This document shows positions 16,613-27,412 of a DNA stretch of 47,525 nt, piece by piece. Source of the stretch: an uncultured Verrucomicrobiota bacterium (GTDB lineage Bacteria > Verrucomicrobiota > Kiritimatiellia > SS1-B-03-39 > UBA6053); contig CAKZLZ010000095.1 of assembly GCA_937127435.1 (NCBI GenBank), positions 1 through 47,525 of the forward strand. Direction: 5' to 3'. Each line of letters starts with the position of its first letter. Within the stretch, counting starts at the first letter, position 1. A program made the translations under genes and the position numbers. Below the pieces are notes generated by a model. The model was not told the origin of the DNA. It did no database searches and saw only the letters and a list, made by a program, of their open reading frames with translations.

Positions 16613-18166
16613 ATGAAACATTCTAACATCCAATCTAAACAGGAAAACATCGATTTCGATACCGATGTCGATTTTTGTGCCGATGGTTTTGACCTGCCCC
16701 TTCTGAGTTCTTCTTCCGCGGGGACCGCGGAGCTACCCCCGACCTCCAAAAAATCCGGTCAAACCCTGATTTTCATGTCCATGGTGATCGTCATGGTCGC
16801 TTTTGCGGCCCTGTTTTATTTCGATGTTCATAAAATTCTGCACGTCAAATCCGTGAGCCGAAACAGCGGAGATGCCGCGGCCCTGGCCGCTGCCCGTTGG
16901 CAGGCCATCAGCCTCAATTTGATTGGATCCCTCAATATTGCCGAAGCGGTAGCCATCACCGACGCCTTAACCAGCGGTCAAACCTCCGTTCCGGAAGCAG
17001 ACCTGATCGCAAATCTCCAGCGCCGCATCGCCTTCAGCGGTCCCATGCTGGGCTACATTTCCGCCCAGCAAGCCGCGAAACAAAACGGCATATTTAACCG
17101 GGACGCGAATGACTCGTTTGTTCAGGATATGCGCACCCATGTGGACCTCATCCGTTCAGAATACAGCTTGCTCTACCCCGACCCCTTTCCTGCCAGCAGC
17201 GGTACTGCCTCTGCTTGGGATGAAGTGGCAGACATGATTGAAATGGCGGTCGACCACGGCATTGCAGTGGAAACCTCCTGGCAATATTACGCCACCTATG
17301 CAAACTACAATCATCTCCTGCTTACGCCTTCTTTTTACGATGCCATCTCCGGACGCAGTTGGTGCTGGTTCTACCATAACGCCTACGATGAGCTTCAGAA
17401 TTATGACAACTGGACCTATTGGGATGATCTGCCCCCCATTGTCGTCAACCCTCCCGTAAACTCTGAAATTCTCAGCCTGTGGTTACAACGGGTGCGGGTG
17501 CGCGACACCGTCCCGGTTTTACCCAGCGGGGATACCTGGGAAGATACCCTGGATGATCTGCAGGCGGCTTTGGACCAATTGGCGGTCGACGATTCCGTCG
17601 CATATGCCAATTTTGATGCCGACTGGGCCTTTTACAATTCGAACCGCTGGTCCGGATGGAGCAGCCGAATCCCCAGTGACTTCCCCTGGGACGGAGATAT
17701 CCGGCCGGAATATGAATACGGGGGTGCGGATGCCGCCATGGCGGTTAGAGCCGAAACCGAACGCCACACCGAATTCAGCGGCGGAGACACCATCAACTGG
17801 AGCGCCGGCGCCAAACCTTTTGGTTCCCTGGACGGAAATGTGACCCCGGACAGTTACGGACTGGTCCTCCCGGCCTACACCGACGTCCGTCTCATCCCCA
17901 TTGACGCCACCGTCAGCGGGGGAAATAATGAGTTACGCCCCGGTTGGCTTGAATTTATCATCACCATCCTTCCCCAATATATGCAGTACGGTCCCACGGC
18001 CCTGCCCACAAATAATTATTACGCCCGGCAACTCCTCACCTGGGAAGACGCCAGATTTCGTCAACGCGGATTGGATTATCTGATCGCCATTGATTTTAAT
18101 TGCTACACCCCGCCTACCGGTCCGGGCGGCGGAGGAGGAAGCGGAGGAACTTTCCATGGACACTAA
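16613..18166 (+). CDS. TadG-like pilus assembly protein
   Basis: This 517-residue protein has a cytoplasmic N-terminus of about 45 residues, a SGQTLIF motif leading into one membrane helix (MSMVIVMVAFAALFYFDVHK), and then a large extracytoplasmic part. DAAALAAARWQAISLNLIGS just after the helix is the TadG hallmark. The prepilin Glu is absent, as in TadG proteins. The C-terminal region is rich in Trp, Tyr and Asp and is unlike known domains. It ends in a Gly tail (GPGGGGGSGGTFHGH) whose codons double as the purine-rich ribosome-binding region of the next gene. A GC-rich perfect palindrome (16715-16731) lies within the N-terminal coding segment. Confidence 0.85.
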   Translation: MKHSNIQSKQENIDFDTDVDFCADGFDLPLLSSSSAGTAELPPTSKKSGQTLIFMSMVIVMVAFAALFYFDVHKILHVKSVSRNSGDAAALAAARWQAISLNLIGSLNIAEAVAITDALTSGQTSVPEADLIANLQRRIAFSGPMLGYISAQQAAKQNGIFNRDANDSFVQDMRTHVDLIRSEYSLLYPDPFPASSGTASAWDEVADMIEMAVDHGIAVETSWQYYATYANYNHLLLTPSFYDAISGRSWCWFYHNAYDELQNYDNWTYWDDLPPIVVNPPVNSEILSLWLQRVRVRDTVPVLPSGDTWEDTLDDLQAALDQLAVDDSVAYANFDADWAFYNSNRWSGWSSRIPSDFPWDGDIRPEYEYGGADAAMAVRAETERHTEFSGGDTINWSAGAKPFGSLDGNVTPDSYGLVLPAYTDVRLIPIDATVSGGNNELRPGWLEFIITILPQYMQYGPTALPTNNYYARQLLTWEDARFRQRGLDYLIAIDFNCYTPPTGPGGGGGSGGTFHGH

Positions 18167-18683
18167 TCACAAAAAATCCAAATCCGGTCAGGCCATGGTT
18201 GAGTTTTGCATCGGCCTGATTGCGCTCATTACCGTTTTTGCCGGCATTATCCAACTGGGACGCATGGGTATTGCCCGGATGGATGCGCGGGTGGAAGCCA
18301 CCGGAAATGCCAGCGCGTTGAGCATGACCTCCTCCGCGTCCTCTTTTCGCCTCATTCGACCTTATCTACAAAAAGTAACCGAAGGTGCCGATGGCCGCAG
18401 TTACTCGGTGGACGACAGGGATCTGCAGGGCAACGCCGATGAAGTGTACGACATCCTCGTGGGCCCCAACCAGCCCGCCCTGTTAAACAGCTATGCCAGC
18501 GGGAACATCCTCGCAAGCCTGAATGATTCTGTGGATATGATGGGCGAAACCGGTTTGGTTCAAAGTACCGCTTCGGAAAACAACATCCCCATTATGCCCA
18601 TCGTCCGGAAATTGTTTTTTGACCAGAATACCGTCGATATCGATGTCACGGTCTGGTCCGTGCGCACAGGAGACCTCTACTAA
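18156..18683 (+). CDS. TadE-like pseudopilin (second)
   Basis: The protein has 175 residues. The leader MDTNHKKSKSG is followed by QAMVEF (Glu at +5, Phe at +6) and the helix CIGLIALITVFAGIIQLGRMG, then a TadE-type stretch (RMDARVEATGNASAL). The rest has no recognisable domain. The start at 18156 is supported by GCGGAGGAACTTTCC and overlaps the TadG-like gene by 11 bp, indicating coupled translation. The next gene starts within its stop codon (TAATG). Together with the protein at 15926 this gives two TadE-type subunits in one locus. Confidence 0.87.
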   Translation: MDTNHKKSKSGQAMVEFCIGLIALITVFAGIIQLGRMGIARMDARVEATGNASALSMTSSASSFRLIRPYLQKVTEGADGRSYSVDDRDLQGNADEVYDILVGPNQPALLNSYASGNILASLNDSVDMMGETGLVQSTASENNIPIMPIVRKLFFDQNTVDIDVTVWSVRTGDLY

Positions 18684-19351
18684 TGCGGTGTGGCGCATTC
18701 GCACTGCTGATGGTATGCGGAACTTTTGCTGTCGGAGATGTATTTCTCCGTCAACCTGTGAATATCCCGGGCAGTTGGGAACAGGCCTATAAAGCCCCCA
18801 TGCACCTGCAAAACGGCAAGGGCGAAATGGAGCTCTTCCGTTCCCGGGATTCGCTCCCGCTCATCGAAATCGCGTTGCGGGACCGCCATGGAAAAAATTT
18901 GGTATGGGTCGCCGGCGAAGTCATGGCCTGGGCCATCACCATTCAAGACGGCTATCTTTACCGCTATTTGGTGCAACCACTCCCGGAAGGCGGCTTTTGG
19001 ATTCTCTCATACCGTCAACCTTTGCGAAGCGCCGGGAAACCCGGGGAAGCACTCAGCAAACACCGGCTGAAAGAATTGCCCGCCTTGCCCCAAAGCACCC
19101 CCGGTCACTACAATTTCAACGAAGATACCCAGGTGGCCGTCGAAATATCCGAAACCTTTTTAAGCCCGGAAACCGCCGTGCAAACCATGGCCCAACTCAT
19201 CGAGGCGGACGGGTGGACCCCTTCTCCGGTGAACACTGGCGGCTTTCAAGTCTTCGTTCGGGGCGAAAAAGTGGCTTTTATCGGTGCAGAACGCGGAAAA
19301 GATGGCATAACCCGCATCCTCAGGCTTCACAAACCGCTGGGAGTGAAGTAA
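18683..19351 (+). CDS. exported protein of the Tad locus, unknown function
   Basis: This 222-residue protein has a putative signal peptide (MRCGAFALLMVCGTFAVG). The rest looks like a mixed alpha/beta soluble domain with segments such as GKNLVWVAGEVMAWAITIQD and a C-terminal VFVRGEKVAFIGAERGKDG. I do not recognise a family. Its start overlaps the TadE-like stop by one base (TAATG) and it lies 34 bp before cpaB, so it is almost certainly part of the pilus operon. A periplasmic accessory or chaperone role is possible but unproven. Confidence 0.75.
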   Translation: MRCGAFALLMVCGTFAVGDVFLRQPVNIPGSWEQAYKAPMHLQNGKGEMELFRSRDSLPLIEIALRDRHGKNLVWVAGEVMAWAITIQDGYLYRYLVQPLPEGGFWILSYRQPLRSAGKPGEALSKHRLKELPALPQSTPGHYNFNEDTQVAVEISETFLSPETAVQTMAQLIEADGWTPSPVNTGGFQVFVRGEKVAFIGAERGKDGITRILRLHKPLGVK

Positions 19352-19385
19352 ACCTCTTTATGTATTTGAACGGAGTGACCTATTT

Positions 19386-20204
19386 ATGAAACAAAAAATT
19401 GTGCTGATTATCGCGGTGGGAATGGGGGTTTTGGCCTTTGTACTGACCAAAATGTATTTAACTGCGGAGCGCAACAAGCTGTATGAAAAAGCTGAAATGA
19501 TTTCGATTTTGGTCGCCCGGGAAGACCTTCCCAGAGGCACCATCCTCTCCACTCAGAACATTCATGCCAAACAGGAATACAAATCTTCTGTCAACAACAC
19601 CGCGTTTATGTCGGAGAATCTGCAGCATCTCGTTGGCAAAACCCTCACCATTCCCTTGCGCAAAGGCACAGCCGTCAGTTGGTACCACGTGGGCGCCAAC
19701 CTCGATGAATTGACCGGACTCGCCCCCACCATCCGCTCCGGCATGCGGGCCATCTCCATTCCGGTCTCCGGCGAAACCGCGGTGAGCGGACTGGTGCGTC
19801 CCAATGACAAAGTCGATATTCTGGGAACTTTCAGTTTTATCGATGAACGCAATCCCGGAGAAATGGAAACCGTCACCTTTACTGTCCTCCAGGATGTCAC
19901 CGTACTCGCCACCGGACAGGAAACCGCCCGCGCCGAACTGGAAATCAGCAGCAACTCGCGCAAACGCAGCGGCTACAACACCGTGACCATCTCCGTGTTT
20001 CCGGAGGAAGCCGAATTGTTGGCTTTTGCCATGAATGTAAAAGGCTCGCTCATGCTGTCCCTGCGGAATCCGGATGACGTCTCAGTGATGGAACAAACGC
20101 CTCCCATTGATTTTACAACCCTGCAACGTGAATTGCCGCGTCTGAACGAGAAACGGCAGACCACCCTCCGCGGCCAGGGCAAAACCGATATCCTGCAACG
20201 CTAA
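19386..20204 (+). CDS. cpaB: Flp pilus assembly protein CpaB/RcpC
   Basis: The protein has 272 residues. It has an N-terminal membrane anchor (IVLIIAVGMGVLAFVLTKMYL), then an SAF domain (about 35-105, VAREDLPRGTILSTQNI and GKTLTIPLRKGTAVSWYHV). The RcpC-type domain follows (about 120-235, MRAISIPVSGETAVSGLVRP, NDKVDILGTF). CpaB works in the periplasm alongside the CpaC secretin in other Tad systems, but no secretin gene is present here. The start at 19386 has CGGAGTGACC upstream. Confidence 0.92.
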   Translation: MKQKIVLIIAVGMGVLAFVLTKMYLTAERNKLYEKAEMISILVAREDLPRGTILSTQNIHAKQEYKSSVNNTAFMSENLQHLVGKTLTIPLRKGTAVSWYHVGANLDELTGLAPTIRSGMRAISIPVSGETAVSGLVRPNDKVDILGTFSFIDERNPGEMETVTFTVLQDVTVLATGQETARAELEISSNSRKRSGYNTVTISVFPEEAELLAFAMNVKGSLMLSLRNPDDVSVMEQTPPIDFTTLQRELPRLNEKRQTTLRGQGKTDILQR

Positions 20205-20207
20205 GTT

Positions 20208-21919
<1,712 letters not shown>

Positions 21920-21923
<4 letters not shown>

Positions 21924-22816
21924 CCCCTCCCTTTTCCATAGAGTTGTATCTCATTCCACTCACCTACTTCGCCTGTTTCTTTTTGATGGGCTACCATTTG
22001 ATGAACGGATTGCGGGAGGCCATCAGCGGGCAAAGCGACCGCTTTTCACAATCCGCCTCCCGGGAATTGGAAAATCTCTTTCTGTTTATTCCCGCCAACC
22101 GGATCGCTTCGGTTTCCCAAAGTGCCGGTATCATGGGTTTCCTTACCGGATTCTTTGTCTTCGGCGATCCCACCCGCCCCGGAGGCCTGCTGGGAGGACT
22201 GGTCGGCGGCATGATTCTGTTTTTCCTCATTCGGCTGATCCCGGTGTTGGCCATCGGCATTCTCAAGAAAAAACGCCTCGAGCAATTCAATCTCCAATTG
22301 ACCGAAGCGCTGGTCACCATGAGCAACTCCCTGCGGGCCGGCTTCAGTATTCAGCAGGCTTTTGAAACCATCGTTCAGGAAGGCCGCAAACCCATCGCCC
22401 AGGAATTCGGGGTCTTTGTGCAACAGACCCGGGTGGGCGTCCGCTTTGAAGATGCATTGGCCAACATGGAAGAGCGGGTGGAAAGTGAAGACCTGACCCT
22501 GATGGTCCGCGCCATTGAAATCTCCCGTCAAACCGGCGGAAACCTCACCGAAGTCTTCGACATCATCGCCTCCACTATCCGCGAGCGTTCACGTATTGAG
22601 GGCAAAATTAAGTCCATGACTGCGATGGGACGTCTGCAAGGAATCGTGGTAGGACTGGTTCCTATTTTCCTCCTGCTCATCATGACGGTCATCGACCCCA
22701 AAATGATGGCGGACTTCTTCAGCGATTACATCGGCATTGCGCTGCTGGTGCTCGTGGTCATCCTCTTGGGTGCCGGTTTTTTTGTCATCCATAAAATTGT
22801 TTCAATCGAAGTATGA
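21920..22816 (+). CDS. tadB: Tad inner-membrane platform protein TadB
   Basis: The protein has 298 residues. N-terminal membrane helices (about 10-30 and 75-115) are followed by a T2SSF domain (about 130-255, with LTEALVTMSNSLRAGFSIQQAF and EISRQTGGNLTEVFDIIASTIRERSRIEGKI in the family order). C-terminal helices follow (IVVGLVPIFLLLIMTVIDP and about 272-295). TadB and TadC form the membrane platform that couples to TadA. Both ends overlap neighbours by 4 bp (ATGA). The length is usual for TadB. Confidence 0.94.
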
Positions 22817-23781
22817 TGCAAGTACCCACCAGTCAAATTCTAGCCGTCACCGTCCCCCCCATCAGCGGAATGGGATTGTTGGCCGTGTCTTTCTGGGTCG
22901 TGGCCGCGCTGCTGGCAGGCTGGTACTTCGGGCAACAGGCCACCACCATCAGTTATGCCGTTTTGGCGGATGGACAACGCCTGCGCCGGAGCCTTCCTTT
23001 GAGTTTCCGCTGGTTGCTGCCCTTCACCCAAAATGTCCGTATTTTCCGCAGACCCCAATACGCGGATCTCCGGGCCAAAGTTCAAGGGAAACTCGTTTCC
23101 GCAGGCTACGACACCATCATCAGCCCCGCTGATTTTCTGGCCTTACGTCTGTTGGTTCCTTTTGCGCTGGGACCCATCCTCATCGGATTGATTTTTCTCA
23201 TCACCGCAAAAATTCCGGGCGGCATGGGCGTGACCTTCCGCGGAAACCAATGGGTACTCTTCCTTTCTATTTTCGCCTACTTGGTCGTACGCCCGAATTC
23301 CTGGTTAAAGCAAACCATCAAAAAACGGCACCGGGAAATTGAAACCGGTCTGCCCTTCGTGTTGGATTTGTTAACCCTGTCGGTTGAAGCGGGACTGGAT
23401 TTCATGACTGCGATCCGGCGCTTGATCGACCGACGCAGAGTCGACGCCCTCAGTGAAGAATTCATCCGGGCCGTTCGCGAAATGCAGGTGGGCCGCACCC
23501 GCAAAGATGCGCTCAAAGACATGGCCCAACGCGCCCAAAATCCCGACTTGTCATCGGTCGTCTCCGCCCTGGTTCAAGCCGACGAACTCGGAGTGGGAAT
23601 CGGCACCATTCTGCGGATTCAAGCCGAACAAATGCGGCAACGCCGCTTCCAGCGTGCTGAAAAAATGGCCAACGAAGCGCCGGTCAAACTTCTTTTCCCA
23701 CTGGTGTGTTTTATTTTCCCCAGTGTGTTTCTGGTCCTCCTGGGGCCGGTCTTTTTACAAATGCTAAAAGCAGGGTTCTAA
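22813..23781 (+). CDS. tadC: Tad inner-membrane platform protein TadC
   Basis: The protein has 322 residues. Membrane segments lie near 18-38, 115-140 and 150-168, followed by the T2SSF domain (about 175-300: ETGLPFVLDLLTLSVEAGLD, ALVQADELGVGIGTILRIQA) and a final helix (LLFPLVCFIFPSVFLVLLGP). KMANEAPVKLLFPLV is the usual TadC ending. It partners with TadB. It overlaps tadB by 4 bp and is followed after 1 bp by the FHA gene. Confidence 0.94.
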   Translation: MMQVPTSQILAVTVPPISGMGLLAVSFWVVAALLAGWYFGQQATTISYAVLADGQRLRRSLPLSFRWLLPFTQNVRIFRRPQYADLRAKVQGKLVSAGYDTIISPADFLALRLLVPFALGPILIGLIFLITAKIPGGMGVTFRGNQWVLFLSIFAYLVVRPNSWLKQTIKKRHREIETGLPFVLDLLTLSVEAGLDFMTAIRRLIDRRRVDALSEEFIRAVREMQVGRTRKDALKDMAQRAQNPDLSSVVSALVQADELGVGIGTILRIQAEQMRQRRFQRAEKMANEAPVKLLFPLVCFIFPSVFLVLLGPVFLQMLKAGF

Positions 23782-23782
23782 T

Positions 23783-25186
23783 ATGGATACGAAAGCCCCC
23801 CACCTCCTCATCGAAGAAGGTCCCGAAAAAGGACGTGAAATCACCATCCCCGTCAATGGCGCCCGCATTGGCCGGGCGGAAGAAAATGACATTCGCATCG
23901 GAGATGCCGCCATGTCCCGCTTCCAGTGCCGCATGTATTTCAGGGACGACTTTTTGCACATTATGGATTTGGGAAGCACCAATGAATCCCTGGTAAACAA
24001 CAAACCCGTTAGTGATGTTGCCCTGCGTTTCGGTGACAAAATTCTGATCGGCGAGTCCCTGATTAAAGTATTGAATGACGGACTGCATGAAAAAACCGCT
24101 AAACAACCTGCAGCCACCCCGGGCTTGAATGAAAGCGAAGCGGAACCCGCCCCGATTATTTTTAATATGGGTGACGAAAACACCGAAGCGGCTACCACCC
24201 CCGAACCTGAAAACAAAACCCCTTCACTGATGGATGTCGATTTGGGACTCGGCCGACGCGAAGATCTGGACGAAGCCAAAGAACGGGGGTCCCGCAACAA
24301 CGGTCTCTCCATGTTGCTGGTCACACTGGTAACCATGTTGGTTGTGTTCGGCGCCGGCTTTTTGATTATCATGAAATCCGCCCCACCCCCCAAGGTGACG
24401 GTGGTCGAAGACAACAGCCTGCAAATACATTACGAAAAAGTGATTGCCGGTGACGGAAACATCTTCCGCTATGCCCTGAATCTCAATCCCGACGGAAAAG
24501 TCACGGCAGAAGTTCATGACCTCCTTCAACAGCAGAGTATCACCCGGGATGAAACCATTGCCAAGGATCAACTCGTCAGCCTGAGAAAACAACTGGTAGG
24601 AAACAAAGACAGCTTTATTTCGCTGCAAGGGGAATATGAAGGCTTACCCGTTGGTGCACACGAGAGCTACCGCATCACCATCATTTTCGGTAAAGACGCG
24701 AAAACGGTGCGGGTCGCCAATCAACTGGAACCGGATGCTTTCAAACAGGTCCGTGAAAAAATTGAAGCCTTCGCCAACAACGAACTCGGTTTAAACAACA
24801 TCCACATTCCCCCCGAAAAATTACGGGCCCTGGCAGCCGAATCCTGGGAAAATGCCCAACAACTTTACATCGAACGCGACGTCAAAAACGGAAACCTCTG
24901 GGAAGCCACCCAAAAACTGAAAGATGTCATTGCGTTGCTGGAGACCATTGAACCCAAACCGGAATACTATCAGGAAGCGGTTGTCCTCCGTCAGGAATGG
25001 CTGGAGGGTCTCATGCTGCATATCCGAAACATGGAATTTGAAGCCATTCGCTATCACACCCTGGGTGAAATCAGAAAATCCATTGAACTCAACCGCCGAA
25101 TTATCGCCACTTTCCCCGACAAAACCCACACCGAATATAAAGAAGCCGTGAACCGCTTAAATCAAATCGATCAGGAGCGCCCATAA
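23783..25186 (+). CDS. FHA-domain membrane protein of the Tad locus
   Basis: This 467-residue protein has an N-terminal cytoplasmic FHA-like domain (about 8-95: ARIGRAEENDIRIGD, MSRFQCRMYF, DLGSTNESLVNNKPV). An acidic disordered linker (about 100-170), one membrane helix (174-197) and an extracytoplasmic part of about 270 residues follow. The extracytoplasmic part has an alpha/beta section, then helices around 340-467 that may be TPR-like. The FHA keeps Gly-Arg and Ser-Arg but has Gln where the SxxH His is expected, so it is non-canonical. It could link the cytoplasmic ATPase (which has its own FHA) to the envelope. Its stop overlaps the PEGA gene start. Confidence 0.85.
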   Translation: MDTKAPHLLIEEGPEKGREITIPVNGARIGRAEENDIRIGDAAMSRFQCRMYFRDDFLHIMDLGSTNESLVNNKPVSDVALRFGDKILIGESLIKVLNDGLHEKTAKQPAATPGLNESEAEPAPIIFNMGDENTEAATTPEPENKTPSLMDVDLGLGRREDLDEAKERGSRNNGLSMLLVTLVTMLVVFGAGFLIIMKSAPPPKVTVVEDNSLQIHYEKVIAGDGNIFRYALNLNPDGKVTAEVHDLLQQQSITRDETIAKDQLVSLRKQLVGNKDSFISLQGEYEGLPVGAHESYRITIIFGKDAKTVRVANQLEPDAFKQVREKIEAFANNELGLNNIHIPPEKLRALAAESWENAQQLYIERDVKNGNLWEATQKLKDVIALLETIEPKPEYYQEAVVLRQEWLEGLMLHIRNMEFEAIRYHTLGEIRKSIELNRRIIATFPDKTHTEYKEAVNRLNQIDQERP

Positions 25187-26562
25187 TGAAAGCCACCCTC
25201 TCTTCGCTCCTCCTCGCCGTTTTCTGCCTGGCCAACTTCGGTTGCAACCAGCAAAAACAAATTCCCACCGGGGAATTGGTAATCATGACGCAACCCGAAG
25301 ATGCGGTGGTTGAAATCAACAACAAGATTCTCGGCACCACCCCCATCAGTAAAAACATCCCCGCCGGAAAACATTTGGCACAGATTCGGAAAGACGGATA
25401 CGAAACCGAATACAGAACCCTCGAGGTGATCAGCGGAGGGGAAGCCAAAGTACTCGAACTGACGCTCCGTCCACTGGATGGACTGGTCGTGATTAATTCC
25501 AACCCCCAGGGCGCAGCCGTAAGCCTGGGAGAAGTCTTTGCCGGCAACACCCCGCTTACCCTCCATAATATCAAACGCGGCACCCATCGGGCGCATTTGG
25601 TACTGGCTGGATTTGAAGACAAAGAAATCGAATTCCGGGTCGAGGGCCGAACCCCGCAAGCATTGGAAGTCGACCTGAATTCGAATGCAGGCTTGCTCGT
25701 TATTCACTCCACCCCCTCCGGCGCCACGGTGACGGTAGACGGACGCAATGAAGGGATCACCCCCTTGTCCCTGAATCAAATTGGACGTGGTGATCGGGAT
25801 ATTTTCCTGCAATTGCCCGGATATGAGCCCTATCGCAATACCGTAAGTGTGGCCCCCACTACCACCGCCCGCGTAGATGCAGTCCTCACCCCCCTTCCGG
25901 GTGGATTGGGTATCGTCACTGTCCCCAACGGGGCACGGGTATATGTGGACGGAGAATATAAAGGGGAAGCCCCCATCAATATCCGGGGAATCGAACCCGG
26001 CGCCCATAACGTCAGAGTAGACCTCCGCGGACACGCCGCCGACTCACGTACCGTTCAAATCGGCAGAGGGGAAAGTGTGGTCGAAGAATTCCAACTCGAA
26101 CGCAACAGCGGCACCTTGCAAATCATCACCCGCCCCGCCGGCGTTAATGTAAACATCGACGGGGAGTTCATGGGCAAAACCTTGCCCGGTACTGACGCCA
26201 GTCATGTGGTTTCCCGCCTCCTGATGATCGATATGCTTTCGCAGGGTTCCCACACCTTGCAACTGGTCCGGGAAGGATACACCTTTGAGACCAAACGCTT
26301 CTTCATCACCAAGGATCAGGTTTCAACCCTCGAAGAAACCCTCGAACGGAAATTCATTCCCAATGTTATCCTCCGCATCGGCCACGGAAAAGACGAAGTC
26401 ATTACCGGTGTACTGCAACGCCGCCATCCCAACGGCGATGTGGGACTCGAAATCCGTAAGGGCGTCTTCCGCACCTTTCCCGCCGACACCATTATCTCGC
26501 TGGAGCCCCTTAAACAGGAAGAAGACCTCCAAGAATCAGAACCCGAAACGGACACCCCCTGA
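25186..26562 (+). CDS. PEGA-repeat lipoprotein
   Basis: The protein has 458 residues. A lipoprotein signal ends in LANFGC (Cys20). Five PEGA repeats follow at roughly 28-95, 96-165, 166-236, 237-305 and 306-385; each has a strand of the GxLxIxTxPxGAxVxVDG type, for example LLVIHSTPSGATVTVDG and GLGIVTVPNGARVYVDG, then a G-x-TP turn. The last repeat has an insertion (GTDASHVVSRLLMIDMLSQG). Residues about 390-440 look like a small beta-barrel (RIGHGKDEVITGVLQRR, then ADTIISLEP). PEGA domains are found in surface-layer and envelope proteins. It overlaps the FHA gene by one base and is a good candidate for an envelope anchor of the pilus. Confidence 0.88.
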   Translation: MKATLSSLLLAVFCLANFGCNQQKQIPTGELVIMTQPEDAVVEINNKILGTTPISKNIPAGKHLAQIRKDGYETEYRTLEVISGGEAKVLELTLRPLDGLVVINSNPQGAAVSLGEVFAGNTPLTLHNIKRGTHRAHLVLAGFEDKEIEFRVEGRTPQALEVDLNSNAGLLVIHSTPSGATVTVDGRNEGITPLSLNQIGRGDRDIFLQLPGYEPYRNTVSVAPTTTARVDAVLTPLPGGLGIVTVPNGARVYVDGEYKGEAPINIRGIEPGAHNVRVDLRGHAADSRTVQIGRGESVVEEFQLERNSGTLQIITRPAGVNVNIDGEFMGKTLPGTDASHVVSRLLMIDMLSQGSHTLQLVREGYTFETKRFFITKDQVSTLEETLERKFIPNVILRIGHGKDEVITGVLQRRHPNGDVGLEIRKGVFRTFPADTIISLEPLKQEEDLQESEPETDTP

Positions 26563-26565
26563 TCC

Positions 26566-27351
26566 ATGTGGAAAACCCTGCCTGCGACCGTCAGTCTGAT
26601 TGCACTGAACGGCATCATATTTTTATTGGTGGATAACCTATTGCCGGCAGGAAATCTGCTGGCAGAACGTCTTCCCCTCTACTTTCCAAAGAACGCAAAC
26701 TTCGGAGTCTGGCAGTTTGTCACCCACATGTTTATGCATGGCGGCCTAAGCCATCTGTTCCTCAACATGTTTGGTTTGTTTTCTTTTGGCGCGATTCTGG
26801 AACGGGTTTGGGGCGCCAAACGGTTTTTGACTTTCTACTTCGCAGCCGGCATCGGAGCAGCGCTTATTTACACCGCCGTTCATTATGTGGATTTCAACAG
26901 CGCCACCCGTCAATTGCAGGCCGCCGGTCTTCAATCCAGCGAAATAACCCAAATTGTCCAGTCCCGGGATCCTGAACAGATTTGGCAGATCGTCTCCCGC
27001 AGCACCGCTGAAGTCACTGAAGCACAAATCACCTCACTGAGAAAATTATATCAGACTGTGAACATTCCCATGGTCGGTGCCTCCGGTGCGATTTATGGAA
27101 TTCTAACCGCCTTCGGTATGCTCTTCCCCAACGCAAAACTGAGTTTGATTTTCTTACCCGTCCCCATCGCCGCAAAATTCTTCATTCCCGCACTCCTGCT
27201 GCTGGATCTCTTTTCAGGGGTCACCGGTTTTTCGATTTTCGGAGGCGGTATCGCTCACTTCGCCCATGTAGGCGGCGCCCTGATCGGATTTTTGTTGATG
27301 CTCCTGTGGCGCAAAGATGCCGGGGCTTATCCCCAGCAACCGGCCTTCTGA
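26566..27351 (+). CDS. rhomboid-family intramembrane serine protease
   Basis: The protein has 261 residues. The rhomboid features are present: HMFMHGGLSHLFLNMFGL (about 54-71), the catalytic Ser173 in VGASGAIYG, and His234 in AHFAHVGGALIGF. There are about six membrane helices. A hydrophilic insertion of about 60 residues (107-168) separates the third and fourth helices and is longer than usual. Rhomboids cleave membrane-spanning substrates near the outer face. It lies 3 bp after the PEGA gene and is the last plus-strand gene of the Tad run, which suggests that a pilus component or the FHA protein could be its substrate; this is inference. Confidence 0.92.
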   Translation: MWKTLPATVSLIALNGIIFLLVDNLLPAGNLLAERLPLYFPKNANFGVWQFVTHMFMHGGLSHLFLNMFGLFSFGAILERVWGAKRFLTFYFAAGIGAALIYTAVHYVDFNSATRQLQAAGLQSSEITQIVQSRDPEQIWQIVSRSTAEVTEAQITSLRKLYQTVNIPMVGASGAIYGILTAFGMLFPNAKLSLIFLPVPIAAKFFIPALLLLDLFSGVTGFSIFGGGIAHFAHVGGALIGFLLMLLWRKDAGAYPQQPAF

Positions 27352-27366
27352 AATTCCACCGCCGTA

Positions 27367-27387
27367 GTTCCGCGGGGGCCGCGGAAC
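27367..27387. terminator. GC-rich palindrome between convergent genes, possible bidirectional terminator
   Basis: GTTCCGCGG (27367-27375) and CCGCGGAAC (27379-27387) form a perfect 9-bp stem with a GGG loop in the 61-bp gap between the rhomboid gene and the convergent helicase gene. There is no U-tract on either strand, so intrinsic termination is uncertain. A closely similar sequence occurs inside the TadG-like gene, so this may be a REP-like repeat. Confidence 0.45.
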
Positions 27388-27412
27388 CACATCCTGAGAC
27401 TCGGAAATTCTA

